Notes: generated by a model not told the origin, from the letters alone. DNA of 64,000 nucleotides from Strigamia acuminata (GCA_949358305.1 OX442314.1:24855060-24919059), one strand, 5' to 3'; counted from the first letter of the stretch, positions 1 to 9,981 are shown. A program made the numbers and translations.

Positions 1-88
1 TGCTGTCCCTTGCGCTTTCCTGTCTTACTACGTTTCTACCCCATGCGCTTTGCTGCACTGCACAACTAATACCCCTAATTATTTCTAG

Positions 89-265
89 ACCGTGCAGTTG
101 CGAATAACCATGGCAGAATTTCAAGCAGATGGACGTGCTCCTTCAATCGGCCACGTGTTCGTTGGTGCCCAATCAAGCGGCAAAGAGTTGTCCCACTGGA
201 ATCAGATGATGTCTTCGCTACGCAAGCCTATAGCCATGTGGCATCCATTGCGCAAGTCAAAATGA
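89..265 (+). CDS. Synaptotagmin-family gene, last coding exon (partial)
   Basis: The 59-codon frame follows a consensus acceptor (TTATTTCTAG) and ends at TGA 263-265. It encodes the end of a C2B domain. The segments IGHVFVGAQSSGKELSHWNQ and RKPIAMWHPLRK match the conserved synaptotagmin C-terminus (GxxSSGxxLxHWxxM...RxPxAxWHxL). Family knowledge: synaptotagmins are membrane C2A-C2B proteins that couple Ca2+ and phospholipid binding to vesicle exocytosis. This exon holds none of the Ca2+-binding loops, so the subtype cannot be assigned; the ending resembles the Syt-alpha/beta type. All upstream exons lie outside the window. It is the only clearly conserved host gene on the plus strand here. 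AATAAA signals follow at 337-342 and 595-600. Confidence 0.85.
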   Translation, partial: TVQLRITMAEFQADGRAPSIGHVFVGAQSSGKELSHWNQMMSSLRKPIAMWHPLRKSK

Positions 266-913
266 AGCGGAAGCATACAACATACCAAACACCTAGTGTA
301 TTGATTCGTGCATTATATACAAATATACAACTCTAAAATAAAACTTGGTTTTTAATATATACCATTTTAAATACATCTGGCTGCCAAAATATTGTTCAGT
401 GAATGTAGTGCATGTAGAATTTGACTAAAAACGACCAAGTTGGGTTTTGATATAATTTTTGAGGACTGTAGATGTTAATTATATCGATTTTACATCTTGT
501 ATCTTGTGAAAAAAAAATTAAGTATATAGTACATTATATACGATATTATTTTACACTGCACATATCGTAATCGTAAAGTGAAGTACTGTCAGTTAATAAA
601 GATATAAAACCACTCATCGATTATTTCTTTATTTCTGTTTTATTTCAACATTTAATTACAATTTATAAACCAACAAAACGCATCTTTTGGACAATAAGTC
701 ATGCCTGGTGTGTTACATTTCAGATTTAATTTAACACGAGTTTACAACACTATTTCTGGCGCCTTTGCAACTAAATACTGTAAATTTACATGTTTGTTTA
801 TTTATATTTTTTTTTACATAACTTTAACATGATTAATTAACAAATATTCTCAAAATAGTTATAAATGCATTATGATATAACTGTATATTATATATATATA
901 TATATTGAAAGTT
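266..913. other. 3' UTR of synaptotagmin gene and AT-rich spacer
   Basis: This AT-rich stretch has no ORF. Poly(A) signals AATAAA at 337-342 and 595-600 suit the synaptotagmin transcript. A short TA microsatellite at about 888-905 separates it from the converging Ly6 gene on the minus strand. Confidence 0.6.
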
Positions 914-1584
914 TCAAACCAACTGCGTTAAAATAGCAAGGAAAACTAGCGAAAACGTAATCAACTTGCTCATCATTTGCACGTTGGAATTGTTGCATAA
1001 ATCTGAGCTGCACCAACACGTATTTGATTCTATTCCATCGATTGTAAACTGGCCGCAACCGTCCTCGTGGTTTTCAGTTTTAGCATCTTTTGGCAACCCG
1101 CATCCTTTCGTAACTGCCTCTATAATTCAAAAACACATCAAAATTCAACACGTTTACACGAATTCATAACGTATTCATTACTTTTGCCAAACACAGTTGC
1201 TTCGGCTTTCCAGCAAGACTTTTTGTTTGTCGTGCACTGGCTCGGGTTATTTTCGCAACTTTCTATTGTTGAGCATTCGTAACACTTTAGCGAAAGTCCT
1301 GGTGGTAAAATATAAAACAATTTGCTTGTCAAAGATGAGCAATAAATTAGCTACAATGCAGATGCTGTGCAAGATGTGTTTATTAACCATTCGAGCTCTA
1401 AACCTGCAAAATCTCCAAAATATACCAAAACTAAGTCCTAATAAAGATATTGCCTTGATTTTTTAAATGTTATAAATAGTAATAAATAAATCAATTAGAA
1501 AATTTAATGAAACCATGCATTAATTTGCTAATTACCATTTTTAGCAAGTGCCAATAACAATATCCCGACTAAGAGTATCCTCAT
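914..1584 (-). CDS. Ly6/three-finger GPI-type protein (copy A), 3 exons
   Basis: Exons on the minus strand are 1584-1536, 1298-1182 and 1119-914; all introns are GT-AG and phase 1. They give 123 residues. Exon 1 encodes a signal peptide (MRILLVGILLLALA). Exon 2 starts GLSLKCYEC, the first finger of the Ly6/uPAR fold. Exon 3 carries CWC...LCNN and ends in a hydrophobic stretch (LITFSLVFLAILTQLV) of the kind replaced by a GPI anchor. The mature part has ten cysteines, the full Ly6 number. Family knowledge: insect Ly6 proteins are extracellular GPI-anchored proteins acting in septate junctions, channel modulation or trafficking; which applies here is unknown. The start was chosen because it is the only ATG giving a signal peptide in phase with exon 2. 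Confidence 0.9.
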
Positions 1585-1925
1585 GTTTGAAGGGCGAGTA
1601 CAATTTGCAGCTGATTAGCTTCAAATTTGAGCGGATGAAAAGCAATAGTGCGTTGTTTCCCGTTGAAATGCCATCTCGAGGATTGAGGATGGAGCTCAAT
1701 CTCTGCAATCTGACTCTACGGAAGCGCAGAAGTGCTCATTGTACGCACCTAAAAAGTGTGCACAACCTAGACGATTAGCGCACAATCTAATTTATATTTA
1801 TATCAATTAACAAAATCATTTTTACGATCGAAATAGACTTTATTACGTAATAATTTACAACTCTAAACACTTTATTACAAGTATAATGAATAAATACGTT
1901 TATATTTGTAAGTATTTGTTCAATC

Positions 1926-2525
1926 TCACATAAACTGTTTGAAAATAGCGACAATTATGAGGGGAAAAATGACCATTTCACCCTTAATTGCGTGGACATT
2001 AGCGTTATTGCATAGATCTGTGAGGCATGTACAAATATGAGTTTCCGTACCGAGAACAGTTATAGTTTTGCATGTGTTTTCAGGCTCTCCCATCAATGGT
2101 ACACCGGATGGTAGGCCGCATCCTTTCGAGATAATTTCTGAAATTACGTAACAAAAAACACGCGTTAATTGAATAGACACAATTAATTAAATTTAATGAT
2201 AACTTACTGTTATCACCCTTAGCCAGTTCAGCTTTAAAGCACGAAGCAGTCGTTCCTGTGCACTCTTTATCATCGGTTTTGCAGTCCGTGCATTCGTAGC
2301 ACTTGAGCGACAATCCTTTTAATAAATGTAAAGTGATTTGTGCGTGTTAAATGATTAATTATATATGATCTGGTAATTCGGGGGTGAATTATGTCTTGTT
2401 TATGCGGAATGCAGATAACATGCGTAATAATGCGGTTGTGTCACGCAGGTAGTTATTGACATGAATAGATAATTACCATTTTTGAGCAATGCCAAGAACA
2501 ATATTCCGATTAGAAGGAATTTCAT
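1926..2525 (-). CDS. Ly6/three-finger GPI-type protein (copy B), 3 exons
   Basis: Exons are 2525-2477, 2315-2208 and 2137-1926, with donors ATG|GTAATT and ACA|GTAAGT, totalling 122 residues. The signal peptide is MKFLLIGILFLALLK. Exon 2 gives GLSLKCYEC followed by a short first finger. Exon 3 gives KGCG, CTC and LCNNANV, then a hydrophobic tail (MVIFPLIIVAIF) suited to GPI attachment. Ten cysteines are kept. It is closest to copy A, and several relics (4590-4920, 6340-6405, 8407-8491) descend from B-like genes. It lies in the same orientation as A, about 340 bp away. The specific role is unknown. Confidence 0.9.
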
Positions 2526-3191
2526 TTTGGAGTTGTGCAAGAGTGAGTGTTCAATTTGGGAGTAAACTTTAGATCAGGTTTCAGCATGTGTGCTTCTGCA
2601 ATGTGAATATCATGTGTTTAACATTTTTCAAACTGCGCAATCCAGTGTTACGGAAGTCTAGAAGAAACAACACTCAAAAACTAAAATATTTTGTGTTTTA
2701 CTTCAATTTTAAACCAAAAATGACATCATTTCCTGTTTAAACCTATGTTAAAACTTAAAATACACTTAAACTAAAATTGTTATTTTAATTTTTGAATGAA
2801 GCTACTGTTTCGCCCTAAATAAAAAATAAAAAATGCATTCATCCATTTTTATTTTGACTGACTGACTTAATTAATTCTTTTTTTAAAACAGAATTCTTTC
2901 TGTAACACAAAACACACTTCAAATGTATATGCGCATTAATTAAATTGAATAAGAGCGGGCCTCCATATTTTTCGCGATATTCTTATGCTCAACTTCGCGA
3001 TTACGCATAGAAGTTACATGCACATTGCACAAATGTCGCACCTATGAATATATGGTGTATTAATTGCGAAGTGAAATTTATAAATTTAATTTTATTATTT
3101 AATATTGTTGTATTTGTATTCGCGACAATTATTTATATTTATATTTTTTCTTTTATAGTTAAATGTGTTGCATTGTTGTTTATGTGTTACT
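2526..3191. repeat. Dispersed ~110-bp repeat plus Ly6 intron relic
   Basis: Positions about 2672-2785 (starting CTCAAAAACTAAAATATTTT) recur at about 36875-36985 and 39415-39485 with small changes, so this is an interspersed repeat family. Positions about 2885-2955 match the intron sequence beside the degenerate Ly6 copy at 4760-4830. The remainder is AT-rich and shows no gene. Confidence 0.55.
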
Positions 3192-3531
3192 TTAGTCCCT
3201 TGTTTTTGCTTTACAAGTACATGAGGCCACATTCCTCTTGCAGTAGGGGCACCGTGGGGAGATTCTTGCTCTTTGGGCATCACCCATCACACGTGCATTG
3301 CAAATGGTGCAAAAGTAGGCATGAGCACAGGGCAGCATCAGAGTTGTTTTATTCTCTATGGAGACAGACAACACACTTAGCAGGCCCTGGCGCATCACCC
3401 ACCTGTGGACAGTAGCACCTGGCAACAGAGGGCTCCTCAGCCAGGAGTGACTGATGCTGTTTCTTGGTTTTTTGCATGTTCTTGGGTTTTTTCTTAACAA
3501 GGTTAGGCCCCCTTCCCCCTGCGAACCTCAC
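3192..3531 (-). pseudogene. RING-HC finger gene relic with a frameshift
   Basis: Two overlapping minus-strand frames together make a C3HC4 RING. The upstream frame (from 3531) ends KCVVCLHRE at about 3352. The next frame continues with LPCAHAYFCTICNARV and then CPYCKRNV. The spacing CxxC...CxH...CxxC...CPxC fits a RING-HC zinc-binding domain (E3 ubiquitin ligase type). The break is a one-nucleotide frame change near 3350-3360, so the domain cannot be made from one frame. No parent gene is recognised; it could be a retrocopy or part of a decayed transposon. Confidence 0.5.
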
Positions 3532-3784
3532 CTTAACTGGGTTTTTAAATGTGCTGGGGAATTGGACACTTATTTAGTCATGATATAGCAACCCCCCAAT
3601 TTGGCAGTTTGGTTCTTTTCTTTCCTGGCTCTTTCCTAATAGCCTGTAGGAACAAGGAACCATTAATACTGTGAAAAAGAGCAATAAAATAATTATTTAC
3701 AGCACTAAATAAACGAAACACCATTTATTAAACACAATATAAATCCAATTAAAGTGACACTTTGGGGTCACTACAAATTTAGCA

Positions 3785-4356
3785 TCAAATATAGTTAATT
3801 AAAGCAGCCACGAACATGAGAGAAATAATGAGAGAAATAATGAGCAGTTTAGCAGTTTCTTTGGTGTTGGCATTATTGCATAAATCGGTGGTGCACGTGC
3901 ACATAGAGGCTTCTAATCCGCCGATTTCTGTCGATTGTCCACATTCGTTTGCGGGTTTTCTCGCCCCAAAACCTCCGCATCCTTTGAAAATGACTTCTAA
4001 AATCAAATTATTTACAGTCGCGAGTTAATATTGGCATTGTCAATCGTAAATTTCAGCTCTTATTATTTTACTTACGTCTATCTTTAGTGTGCCCGATTGC
4101 TTTTGTGCAAACTGGGTTTACCTCGTGCGCCGAACACTGCGATGCATGGCTTTGGCAGTTTTTTTCATTCTCAAGGTCGCTGCATTTGAAGCAGACGAGT
4201 GACAACCCTGACGAATAATTATTTACAAATGCCCAATTAGAAATTATATAGTAAAAGAACAAATTAAACGCTCATTATAACCGAAATGTTAGTCAACTTG
4301 ATACAATTACCACTTTTTACAAGTAGAAAAAACAGTATTCCTGCTAGGAAATTCAT
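3785..4356 (-). CDS. Ly6/three-finger GPI-type protein (copy C), 3 exons
   Basis: Exons are 4356-4311, 4207-4076 and 3996-3785, all phase 1, giving 129 residues. The signal exon reads MNFLAGILFFLLVKS, the version shared by copies E, F and G. Exon 2 gives GLSLVCFKCSD and NPVCTK. Exon 3 gives FKGCGGFG, CTCTTDLCNNANTKE and a hydrophobic end (LLIISLIISLMFVAALI). All ten Ly6 cysteines are present. A short internal duplication (IISLIISL) lengthens the tail. A well-conserved promoter block lies just upstream. Predicted to be a secreted, GPI-anchored surface protein; partner unknown. Confidence 0.9.
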
Positions 4357-4376
4357 TTAGGCGGGATCAGAATTGC

Positions 4377-4456
4377 CAAGAACAATTTTCTGAACCGAAC
4401 GTCTGATCGTGCGTGCTTCTACAATGTGTATGTTATATTGTTTAGCATTTTTAAAA
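4377..4456 (-). promoter_or_regulatory. Conserved Ly6-cluster promoter block (copy C)
   Basis: The segment upstream of the copy C ATG, including GATCAGACGTTCGGTTCAG on the minus strand, is nearly identical upstream of copies E, F and G, the orphan exon at 10724 and the relics at 49461 and 54550. The TCAGAC core resembles an arthropod initiator, placing the start site about 50-60 nt before the ATG. The initiator assignment is inferred. Confidence 0.5.
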
Positions 4457-4589
4457 CTGCGTTACTATGTTACGGCAAAAATAAAAACAACAAATCGAAT
4501 GGAAAGAAAAGATATGTTGCAATCTTTGATATCTGATCATTTCTGATGATTTTCTGATGATTTTCTGATGATTTTAAAACCGAAATAGG

Positions 4590-4920
4590 CTACAATTATA
4601 GCTACAATCATAAGGAGAAAGATGACGATTTCACCCTTAATTGCATGGACCTTAACGTTATTGCATAGTCTGTGAGGACAGAAGTCTTCTTACACCAGAT
4701 GTGAGGTCTTGGTTCTTATTTTTCAGAATTTCCTAAAACTACATGTCCGCATCCTTTCACGATTTCTTCTGTGACACAAAACACACTTCAAACAAATATG
4801 CGCATTAATTAAATTGAATAAGAACTTACTGCTACCAACCAGTATTGCTTTATAGCACGAGGAACTCCGAACACTTACCATTGGATGGGTTCGGAATCCG
4901 ACAATCTTTATAAAGTGATT
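4590..4920 (-). pseudogene. Ly6 pseudogene (copy D, B-like)
   Basis: Positions 4600-4680 retain the end of a B-type exon 3 (LCNN, then HAIKGE and a hydrophobic run) but with changes in the cysteine region. Positions about 4835-4920 retain an exon 2 end (SSCYKAI..) with a donor AGCA|GTAAGT. No intact first finger or signal exon follows, so it cannot make a Ly6 protein. Confidence 0.7.
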
Positions 4921-5524
4921 TTTCTATGTTAAATAATCATTTTTATGGTTATGTTTATACAGTTAGGTAATTACCTCAAGTAGCAAATCGCATCTATGTA
5001 GACTAAGTATTAGGCGCGTTCAAACTTTCGGTTTTTACGGTTTCTGTAATAGGAATAGACACAAAAACAGCCAAGTGTAAACTAAAAAGGGGTGTTGACT
5101 AAATGGATTAAAAGTATCACAGGATTGGTCTGAACTGCGTAAGATAATCCAAATCTTTCCAGATCCTGTCATTCAGATCTGAACTGGGTAGAAATTTAGT
5201 ATCGGGAAATCTGGATGGATCGGGCCACAGGGATAGGCTACGGTGGGCCAGGGACGGGCCACGGGCTGCTGGGAACTTCCCGGTAGCTCGCCCAGCCAGT
5301 CCAGCACTGCTGTCATGTGATACTTGCCTGGGCTCATGGGCCAGCGCCCACCCACACGCTGCACCGATTGCTACTCCTCTGCATACATAAATTAACTGTA
5401 ATAAATTTACTGTTTCCAGAAAATAAAAATAAAAAATAAATGTTTATTTATACTGAAAATGTATATGTTGTATAGTAAAATGTTAATTAGTTTTAAGAGC
5501 AATAATCATTCAGATTTAGGCAGA
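4921..5524. other. Intergenic spacer with a GC-rich island
   Basis: The stretch is AT-rich except for about 5195-5365, a GC-rich island whose six-frame translations match nothing recognised. Nothing else was seen. Positions 5440-5524 resemble the 3' flank of the copy K Ly6 gene. Confidence 0.3.
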
Positions 5525-5606
5525 CTGCATGAAAAAGACCATAACCGTTATAAAACATCACTGTTGGCGTTATTACACAAATCTGTATCAGTATCGCACG
5601 TGCATA
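5525..5606 (-). pseudogene. Ly6 exon-3 relic (K-like)
   Basis: On the minus strand this reads TICTCD...DLCNNAN and soon a stop. It resembles the end of copy K exon 3 (63245-63435). It abuts the 3' end of copy E directly, which suggests unequal recombination between neighbours. Confidence 0.6.
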
Positions 5607-5609
5607 TGG

Positions 5610-6117
5610 TCAAGTACAGTTAATTACAGCAGTCACGAATAAGAGAGAAATAATCAGCGATTTAGTCGTTTTTTTGGTCTTGGCATTGTTGCATTTATCG
5701 CTGTTGCACACGCAAGTAGTGCCCGTTAATTCCTTGTATTCGTCTTTTTTGCAATCGTCGGTGACTGTTCTCAGCTTATGATCATCGCATCCTTTTACCA
5801 TGAAACCTAAAATTAAATGATTTACACTCGCGAGTTAATATTGACAATTGAAATTATAAATTGTTTTTCTTTTATTTACTTGCATCTTTATGCGCCGCGA
5901 CTGTTTTCGTGCAAACTGGGTTTGCGCCGGTCGCCGTACACTCCTTTTCATCGACTAGGCAGCCATCTTCATTACCTTTATTGCATTCGATGCAGATGAG
6001 TGATAACCCTGACGAATAATTATTTACAAATAAGCACTTGGCTTTAATTAGTGATTAATTGATATAATTACCACTTTTTACAAGTAAAAACAACAGTATT
6101 TCTGCTAGGAAATTCAT
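5610..6117 (-). CDS. Ly6/three-finger GPI-type protein (copy E), 3 exons
   Basis: Exons are 6117-6072, 6008-5880 and 5806-5610, giving 123 residues with phase-1 GT-AG introns. The signal exon is MNFLAEILLFLLVKS. Exon 2 gives GLSLICIECNKGNEDGC and NPVCTKTV. Exon 3 gives MVKGCDD, TTCVCNSDKCNNAK and the tail KSLIISLLFVTAVI. Ten cysteines are present. It differs from C mainly in the second finger, and it is the close sister of copy F. A GPI signal is inferred from the hydrophobic C-terminus following a polar segment. Confidence 0.9.
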
Positions 6118-6130
6118 GGAATTTGAGAAT

Positions 6131-6209
6131 TTCCAAGTACAATTTTCTGAACCGAACGTCTGATCGTGCGTGCTTTTACAATGTGTATGTCATATTGTTT
6201 AGCATTTTT
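6131..6209 (-). promoter_or_regulatory. Conserved Ly6-cluster promoter block (copy E)
   Basis: Same block as upstream of copy C, including the CGATCAGACG core on the minus strand and the downstream GGTTCAGAAAATTGT. Conservation of this noncoding stretch among copies is as high as that of the exons. Confidence 0.5.
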
Positions 6210-6339
6210 TAAACTGCGTTACTATGTTAGGGCAAAAATAAAAACAATAAATCAAATGCTTGAGAAGCTCAATCTTTGAAGTATCCGTAACACAGAAAAT
6301 TACACACGATTCAATTTAAATCAAAACTATTTTTAAAAC

Positions 6340-6833
6340 CGAAATAGGCTACAATTATAGCTACAATCATAAGGAGAAAGATGACGATTTCACCCTTAAT
6401 TGCATGGACCTTTTCTGTGTTAATTAATCATTTTTATGTTTATGTTTATACAGCAGTTAAGTTAGATAATTACCTCAAGTGGCAAATCGCATCTACCTAT
6501 AGACTATTAGGCGCGTTCAAACTTTCGGTGTTCACGGTTTTTTACCGTTTCTATAATAGAATAAATTTACAGTTTCCAGAAAACAAAAATAAAAATTAAA
6601 TGTTTATTTATACAGAAAATGTGTATGTTGTATAGCAAAATGTATATGTTGTATAGCAAAATGTATATGTTGTATAGCAAAATGTTAAATTAGTTTTAAG
6701 AGCTATAAACATTCAGATTTAAGCAGACTGCATGATAAAGACCATAACCATTACAAAAACATCACCGCTTTGCTCGTAACTTTAACGTCGACGTTATTAA
6801 ACAAATCTGTATCAGTTTCGCACGTGCATATGG
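6340..6833 (-). pseudogene. Two Ly6 exon-3 relics (B-like and K-like)
   Basis: Positions about 6340-6405 repeat the B-type tail region seen at 4600-4660. Positions about 6728-6833 are a K-type exon 3 end in which the diagnostic DLCNN has become DLFNN, followed by an early stop. Between them, about 6620-6690 holds three tandem copies of a 21-bp unit (ATGTATATGTTGTATAGCAAA). The K-like relic joins copy F exactly as the 5525-5606 relic joins copy E. Confidence 0.6.
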
Positions 6834-7879
6834 TCAAATACAGTTAATTACAGCAGTCACGAATACGAGAGAAATAATCAGCGATTTAGTCGTTTCTTTG
6901 GTCTTGGCATTGTTGCATTTATCGCTGTTGCACACGCAAGAAGTGGTTTTTAATCCATGGCCTTCTGCTTTTTCGCAATCGTCGGTGACTGTTTTCAGCT
7001 TATAATCATCGCATCCTTTTACCATGTAAGCTAAAATTAAATTATTTACACTCGCGAGTTAATATTGACAATTGAAATTATAAATAGTTTTGGTATAATT
7101 TTACTTTACCGGCCACCTCTCAGATCTATCTCAAAAATTTGGATTTAGGGGTAGTCAAGGGTGGGGAATCGAATGGCGTTGACGGTTTTGGGGGCAAACG
7201 AAAACGGAAGCGAAAATCAGGAGATTAATGGCTGTAGATTAAGCAGGGAATCACATGGCCCATTGTTGTTGTTGTTGTTGTTGCTGTCGTCGCTGGTTCC
7301 ACAGTGTTAGCGGGAAGGGTGGTCGGGGAAGGGCGGAGGCGGGAAGAGGGGTTCAGGGGGGGCAGGGCCCCCCTTGAATAAAAAAAGAATAAGCACGTGC
7401 ATAACAATGCTGACAGCTAACAATGCAATTAAAAAATTTAAATAATGGGCCAGAGAAAGAGCAATTGAAGGTAGTATAACTGGTCGTTAATCTCCTGATT
7501 TCCGCTTCGTTTTCGTTTGCCCCTAAAACCGTCAACGCCATTCAATTTCTCACCCTTGAATACCCCTAAATCCAAATTTTGAAGATAATCTGAAAAGTGG
7601 CCGGTAAAGTAAAATTGTTCCATTGTTTTTCTTTTACTTACTTCCATCTTTACTCGACAAGGTTGTTTTCGTGCAAACTGGGTTTGCGCCAGTCGCCGTA
7701 CACTCTTTTTCATCCTCTTGGCAGCCATCATCATTACCTTTCTTGCATTCGATGCAGACGAGTGATAACCCTGACGAATAATTATTTACAAATAAGCACT
7801 TGGCTTTAATTAGTGATTAATTGATATAATTACCACTTTTTACAAGTAGAAACAACAGTATTCCTGCTAGGAAATTCAT
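6834..7879 (-). CDS. Ly6/three-finger GPI-type protein (copy F), 3 exons
   Basis: Exons are 7879-7834, 7770-7642 and 7030-6834, giving 123 residues. The signal exon is MNFLAGILLFLLVKS. Exon 2 gives GLSLVCIECKKGNDDGC and NPVCTKTT. Exon 3 gives MVKGCDDYK, TSCVCNSDKCNNAK and the tail SLIISLVFVTAVI. Ten cysteines are present and all splice sites are intact. The second intron (7031-7641) is enlarged by a 520-bp inverted-repeat element (7097-7616); in sister copy E the same intron is only 73 bp. The gene therefore appears functional but carries a transposon in its intron. Confidence 0.9.
7097..7616. mobile_element. MITE with long terminal inverted repeats in copy F intron
   Basis: Starts AATTTTACTTTACCGGCC and ends with its reverse complement. 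The terminal inverted repeats run about 130 bp with scattered mismatches; the internal part includes a GTT microsatellite (7264-7280). Comparison with copy E, which lacks it, shows it is an insertion. The target duplication is not clear, so the superfamily is left open. No transposase frame was found. Confidence 0.75.
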
Positions 7880-7890
7880 GGAATTTGAGA

Positions 7891-7972
7891 ATTGCCAAGA
7901 ACAATTTTCTGAACCGAACGTCTGATCGTGCGTGCTTCTACAATGTGTATGTCATATTGTTTAGCATTTTTC
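7891..7972 (-). promoter_or_regulatory. Conserved Ly6-cluster promoter block (copy F)
   Basis: Near-identical to the block upstream of copies C and E, with the GATCAGACGTTCGG core on the minus strand about 50 nt before the ATG. Confidence 0.5.
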
Positions 7973-8179
7973 AAACTGCGTTACTATGTTAGGGCAAAAA
8001 TAAAAACAATAAATCAAATGCTTGAAAAGCTCAATCTTTGAAGTATGCATAACACAGAAAATTACACACGATTCAATTTAAATCAAAACTATTTTTAAAA
8101 CCGAAATAGGCTACAATTATACAGAGAAAGAGACCATGTGCTTTAGCGTTTTTGTATAGATCTAAGAGGCACTACTTAA

Positions 8180-8400
8180 CTTCTTCACAAGCGTTGAGCA
8201 TTTGTCTTCAACGACCTTTGATGTACGATTACAATTCAATTTCATCAAGTGTCGCGGTGATGTTAACATCAAATCGGTACTGAACTTCGCATCCTCTTCA
8301 TCTGCTACAAACGAAATGGCCAATCCCTTCGTCCCAAACCGACCAGCCCGAGCAACTGTGTAAATATGTAACTGAATTCTGGCATATCAACTGGGCCAAC
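8180..8400 (-). pseudogene. UAP56/DDX39-type DEAD-box helicase retro-relic
   Basis: The minus strand encodes VDMPE, then in the next frame [20 protein letters not shown], then after another frame change RFDVNIT..LDEIEL. These are consecutive pieces of the C-terminal helicase domain of UAP56/Hel25E (motif [15 protein letters not shown], then FVSDE and RFDVNI). At least two frameshifts and an internal stop mark it as dead. No introns are visible, consistent with a processed copy. It interrupts a degraded B-like Ly6 copy. Confidence 0.7.
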
Positions 8401-8406
8401 GTCATA

Positions 8407-8491
8407 CAGTGCATGTGTTTTTATGCTCTCTCATCAATGGTACATCGGCTAGTAGACCGCATCCTTTCGAGATAATTTCTGAAACTTCGTA
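8407..8491 (-). pseudogene. Ly6 exon-3 relic (B-like)
   Basis: Positions 8407-8491 match the first half of copy B exon 3 and its acceptor (minus strand CAGAAATTATCTCGAAAGG, then TGCGG). The rest of the exon is missing, replaced by the helicase relic. A long A-run follows at about 8521-8542. Confidence 0.6.
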
Positions 8492-8755
8492 ACATTTAAT
8501 TTTGAAACAGAATTTTAATGCAAAAAAAAAAAAAAAAAAAAATTGAAAAATAGTATGCTTTACACAAATATTTATAGTATATAGTACATCTAAAATGAAT
8601 GTTGTAAGGATATTCTCATTTAATGAATTAAACAATTTATAAACTACGTTTTGCTTCTTGATTCTTTGATGTATACACACGAGCACTTGTGTACATAACA
8701 GTCCCAAAATAGAAGATTATTGCAGAACTCACCTAATAAATATTTTTTGCGATGG

Positions 8756-9362
8756 TCAAATATAGTGAATTAAAGCAGCCACGAATGTGAGAGAAATAAT
8801 GAGCGATTTAATCGTTTCTTTGGTGTTGGCATTGTTGCATTTATGGCTGTTGCACACGCACATAATGGATTCTATTCTCAGGAATTGTTTCGGTTTGTGG
8901 CATTCGTTTTGGACTGTTCTCAGCGGATAATCCACGCATCCTTTCGTCATGGTAGCTAAACTCAAATTATTTACAGTCGCGAGTTAATATTGGCATTGCA
9001 AATTGTATATTTCAGTTTTTTTTTTCTTTTTATTTACCTATTCGTCCATCTTTAATCTGCCCGACTGTTTTCACGCAAACTGGGTTTGCGCCGGTCGCCG
9101 TACACTCCGTTTCATCTTCTAGGCAGCCTTTTTCATTACCTTTGCTGCATTCGTGGCAGACGAGTGCTAAACCTGACGAATAATTATTTACAAATGCCCA
9201 ATTAGTAGTTACATAGTAAAATAAAATAAATTAAACGCTCATTATAACCGGAAATGTTATTGACAAATTTCAAATACGCACTTGGCTTTAACTAGTGATT
9301 AATTGATATAATTTACCACTTTTTACAAGTAGAAACAACAGTATTCCTGCTAGGAAATTCAT
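8756..9362 (-). CDS. Ly6/three-finger GPI-type protein (copy G), 3 exons
   Basis: Exons are 9362-9317, 9172-9038 and 8955-8756, giving 126 residues in phase-1 GT-AG structure. The signal exon equals that of copy F (MNFLAGILLFLLVKS). Exon 2 gives GLALVCHECSKGNEKGC and NPVCVKTV. Exon 3 gives MTKGCVDYPLRT, IMCVCNSHKCNNANTKE and the tail SLIISLTFVAALI. Ten cysteines are intact. Its upstream part (9245-9620) has been duplicated beyond the histone gene at 10655-10887 and 19277-19440. Confidence 0.9.
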
Positions 9363-9370
9363 GTTTTTTT

Positions 9371-9458
9371 GACAATTGCCATGAACAATTTCCTGAACTG
9401 AACCTCTGATCGTGCGGCGTGCTTCTACAATGTGTATGTCATATTGTTTAGCATTTTT
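9371..9458 (-). promoter_or_regulatory. Conserved Ly6-cluster promoter block (copy G)
   Basis: Same promoter block with a 3-bp variation after the core (GCCGCACGATCAGAGG on the minus strand). It differs slightly from C, E and F but keeps the TCAGA initiator-like centre. Confidence 0.45.
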
Positions 9459-9620
9459 TAAACTGAATTAATACGTACGGCAAAAATAAAAACAATAAAT
9501 CGAATGGAAAGAAACGATAAATAGTATGTTTTGTACCGTTGAAATGTCATCTCGAGGATTGAGGCCCATCTTTGAGATCTGAATCAATGGAAACGTAAGT
9601 ATACACACAACACAACAATA

Positions 9621-9960
9621 TGGATTTATTCCATTTAGGTTATTTTGTAATAAGCAAAAATTAATTTTGTTTCGGTTGAAAGTTTGTGCAATTTTTGTTA
9701 CCAGTGCCGGAACAAACAGCACGGTGTACCGGTCCAATACAATTCATATAACAGTCTCCATTTATTTTGATGTCGGCTATTCAAACGATAATTTAATCTT
9801 TAAATCGTGTGGTAAATCGGCAAACGCGCTCTATTGTTTCTTGTTTTTAATAACGAAAAAAATTCTCATTTATAAAATAAACCAAGATAAACAATAAACA
9901 ATTTCCAAAAGTTATTTAAAAATCGAATTTATTTTTATTTATTGTAACATTAATTTTGGT
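9621..9960. other. Spacer 3' of the histone gene
   Basis: No supported gene was seen. Short frames here (9667-9897) have no family resemblance. The stretch is AT-rich and separates the duplicated Ly6 5' region from the histone 3' end. Confidence 0.3.
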
Positions 9961-9981
9961 TCTCCCCTCCATAAATCGTGT

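Noticed and set aside
5195-5365. Coding exon in the GC-rich island
   Set aside because: No frame shows a domain or splice context; composition alone is not enough.
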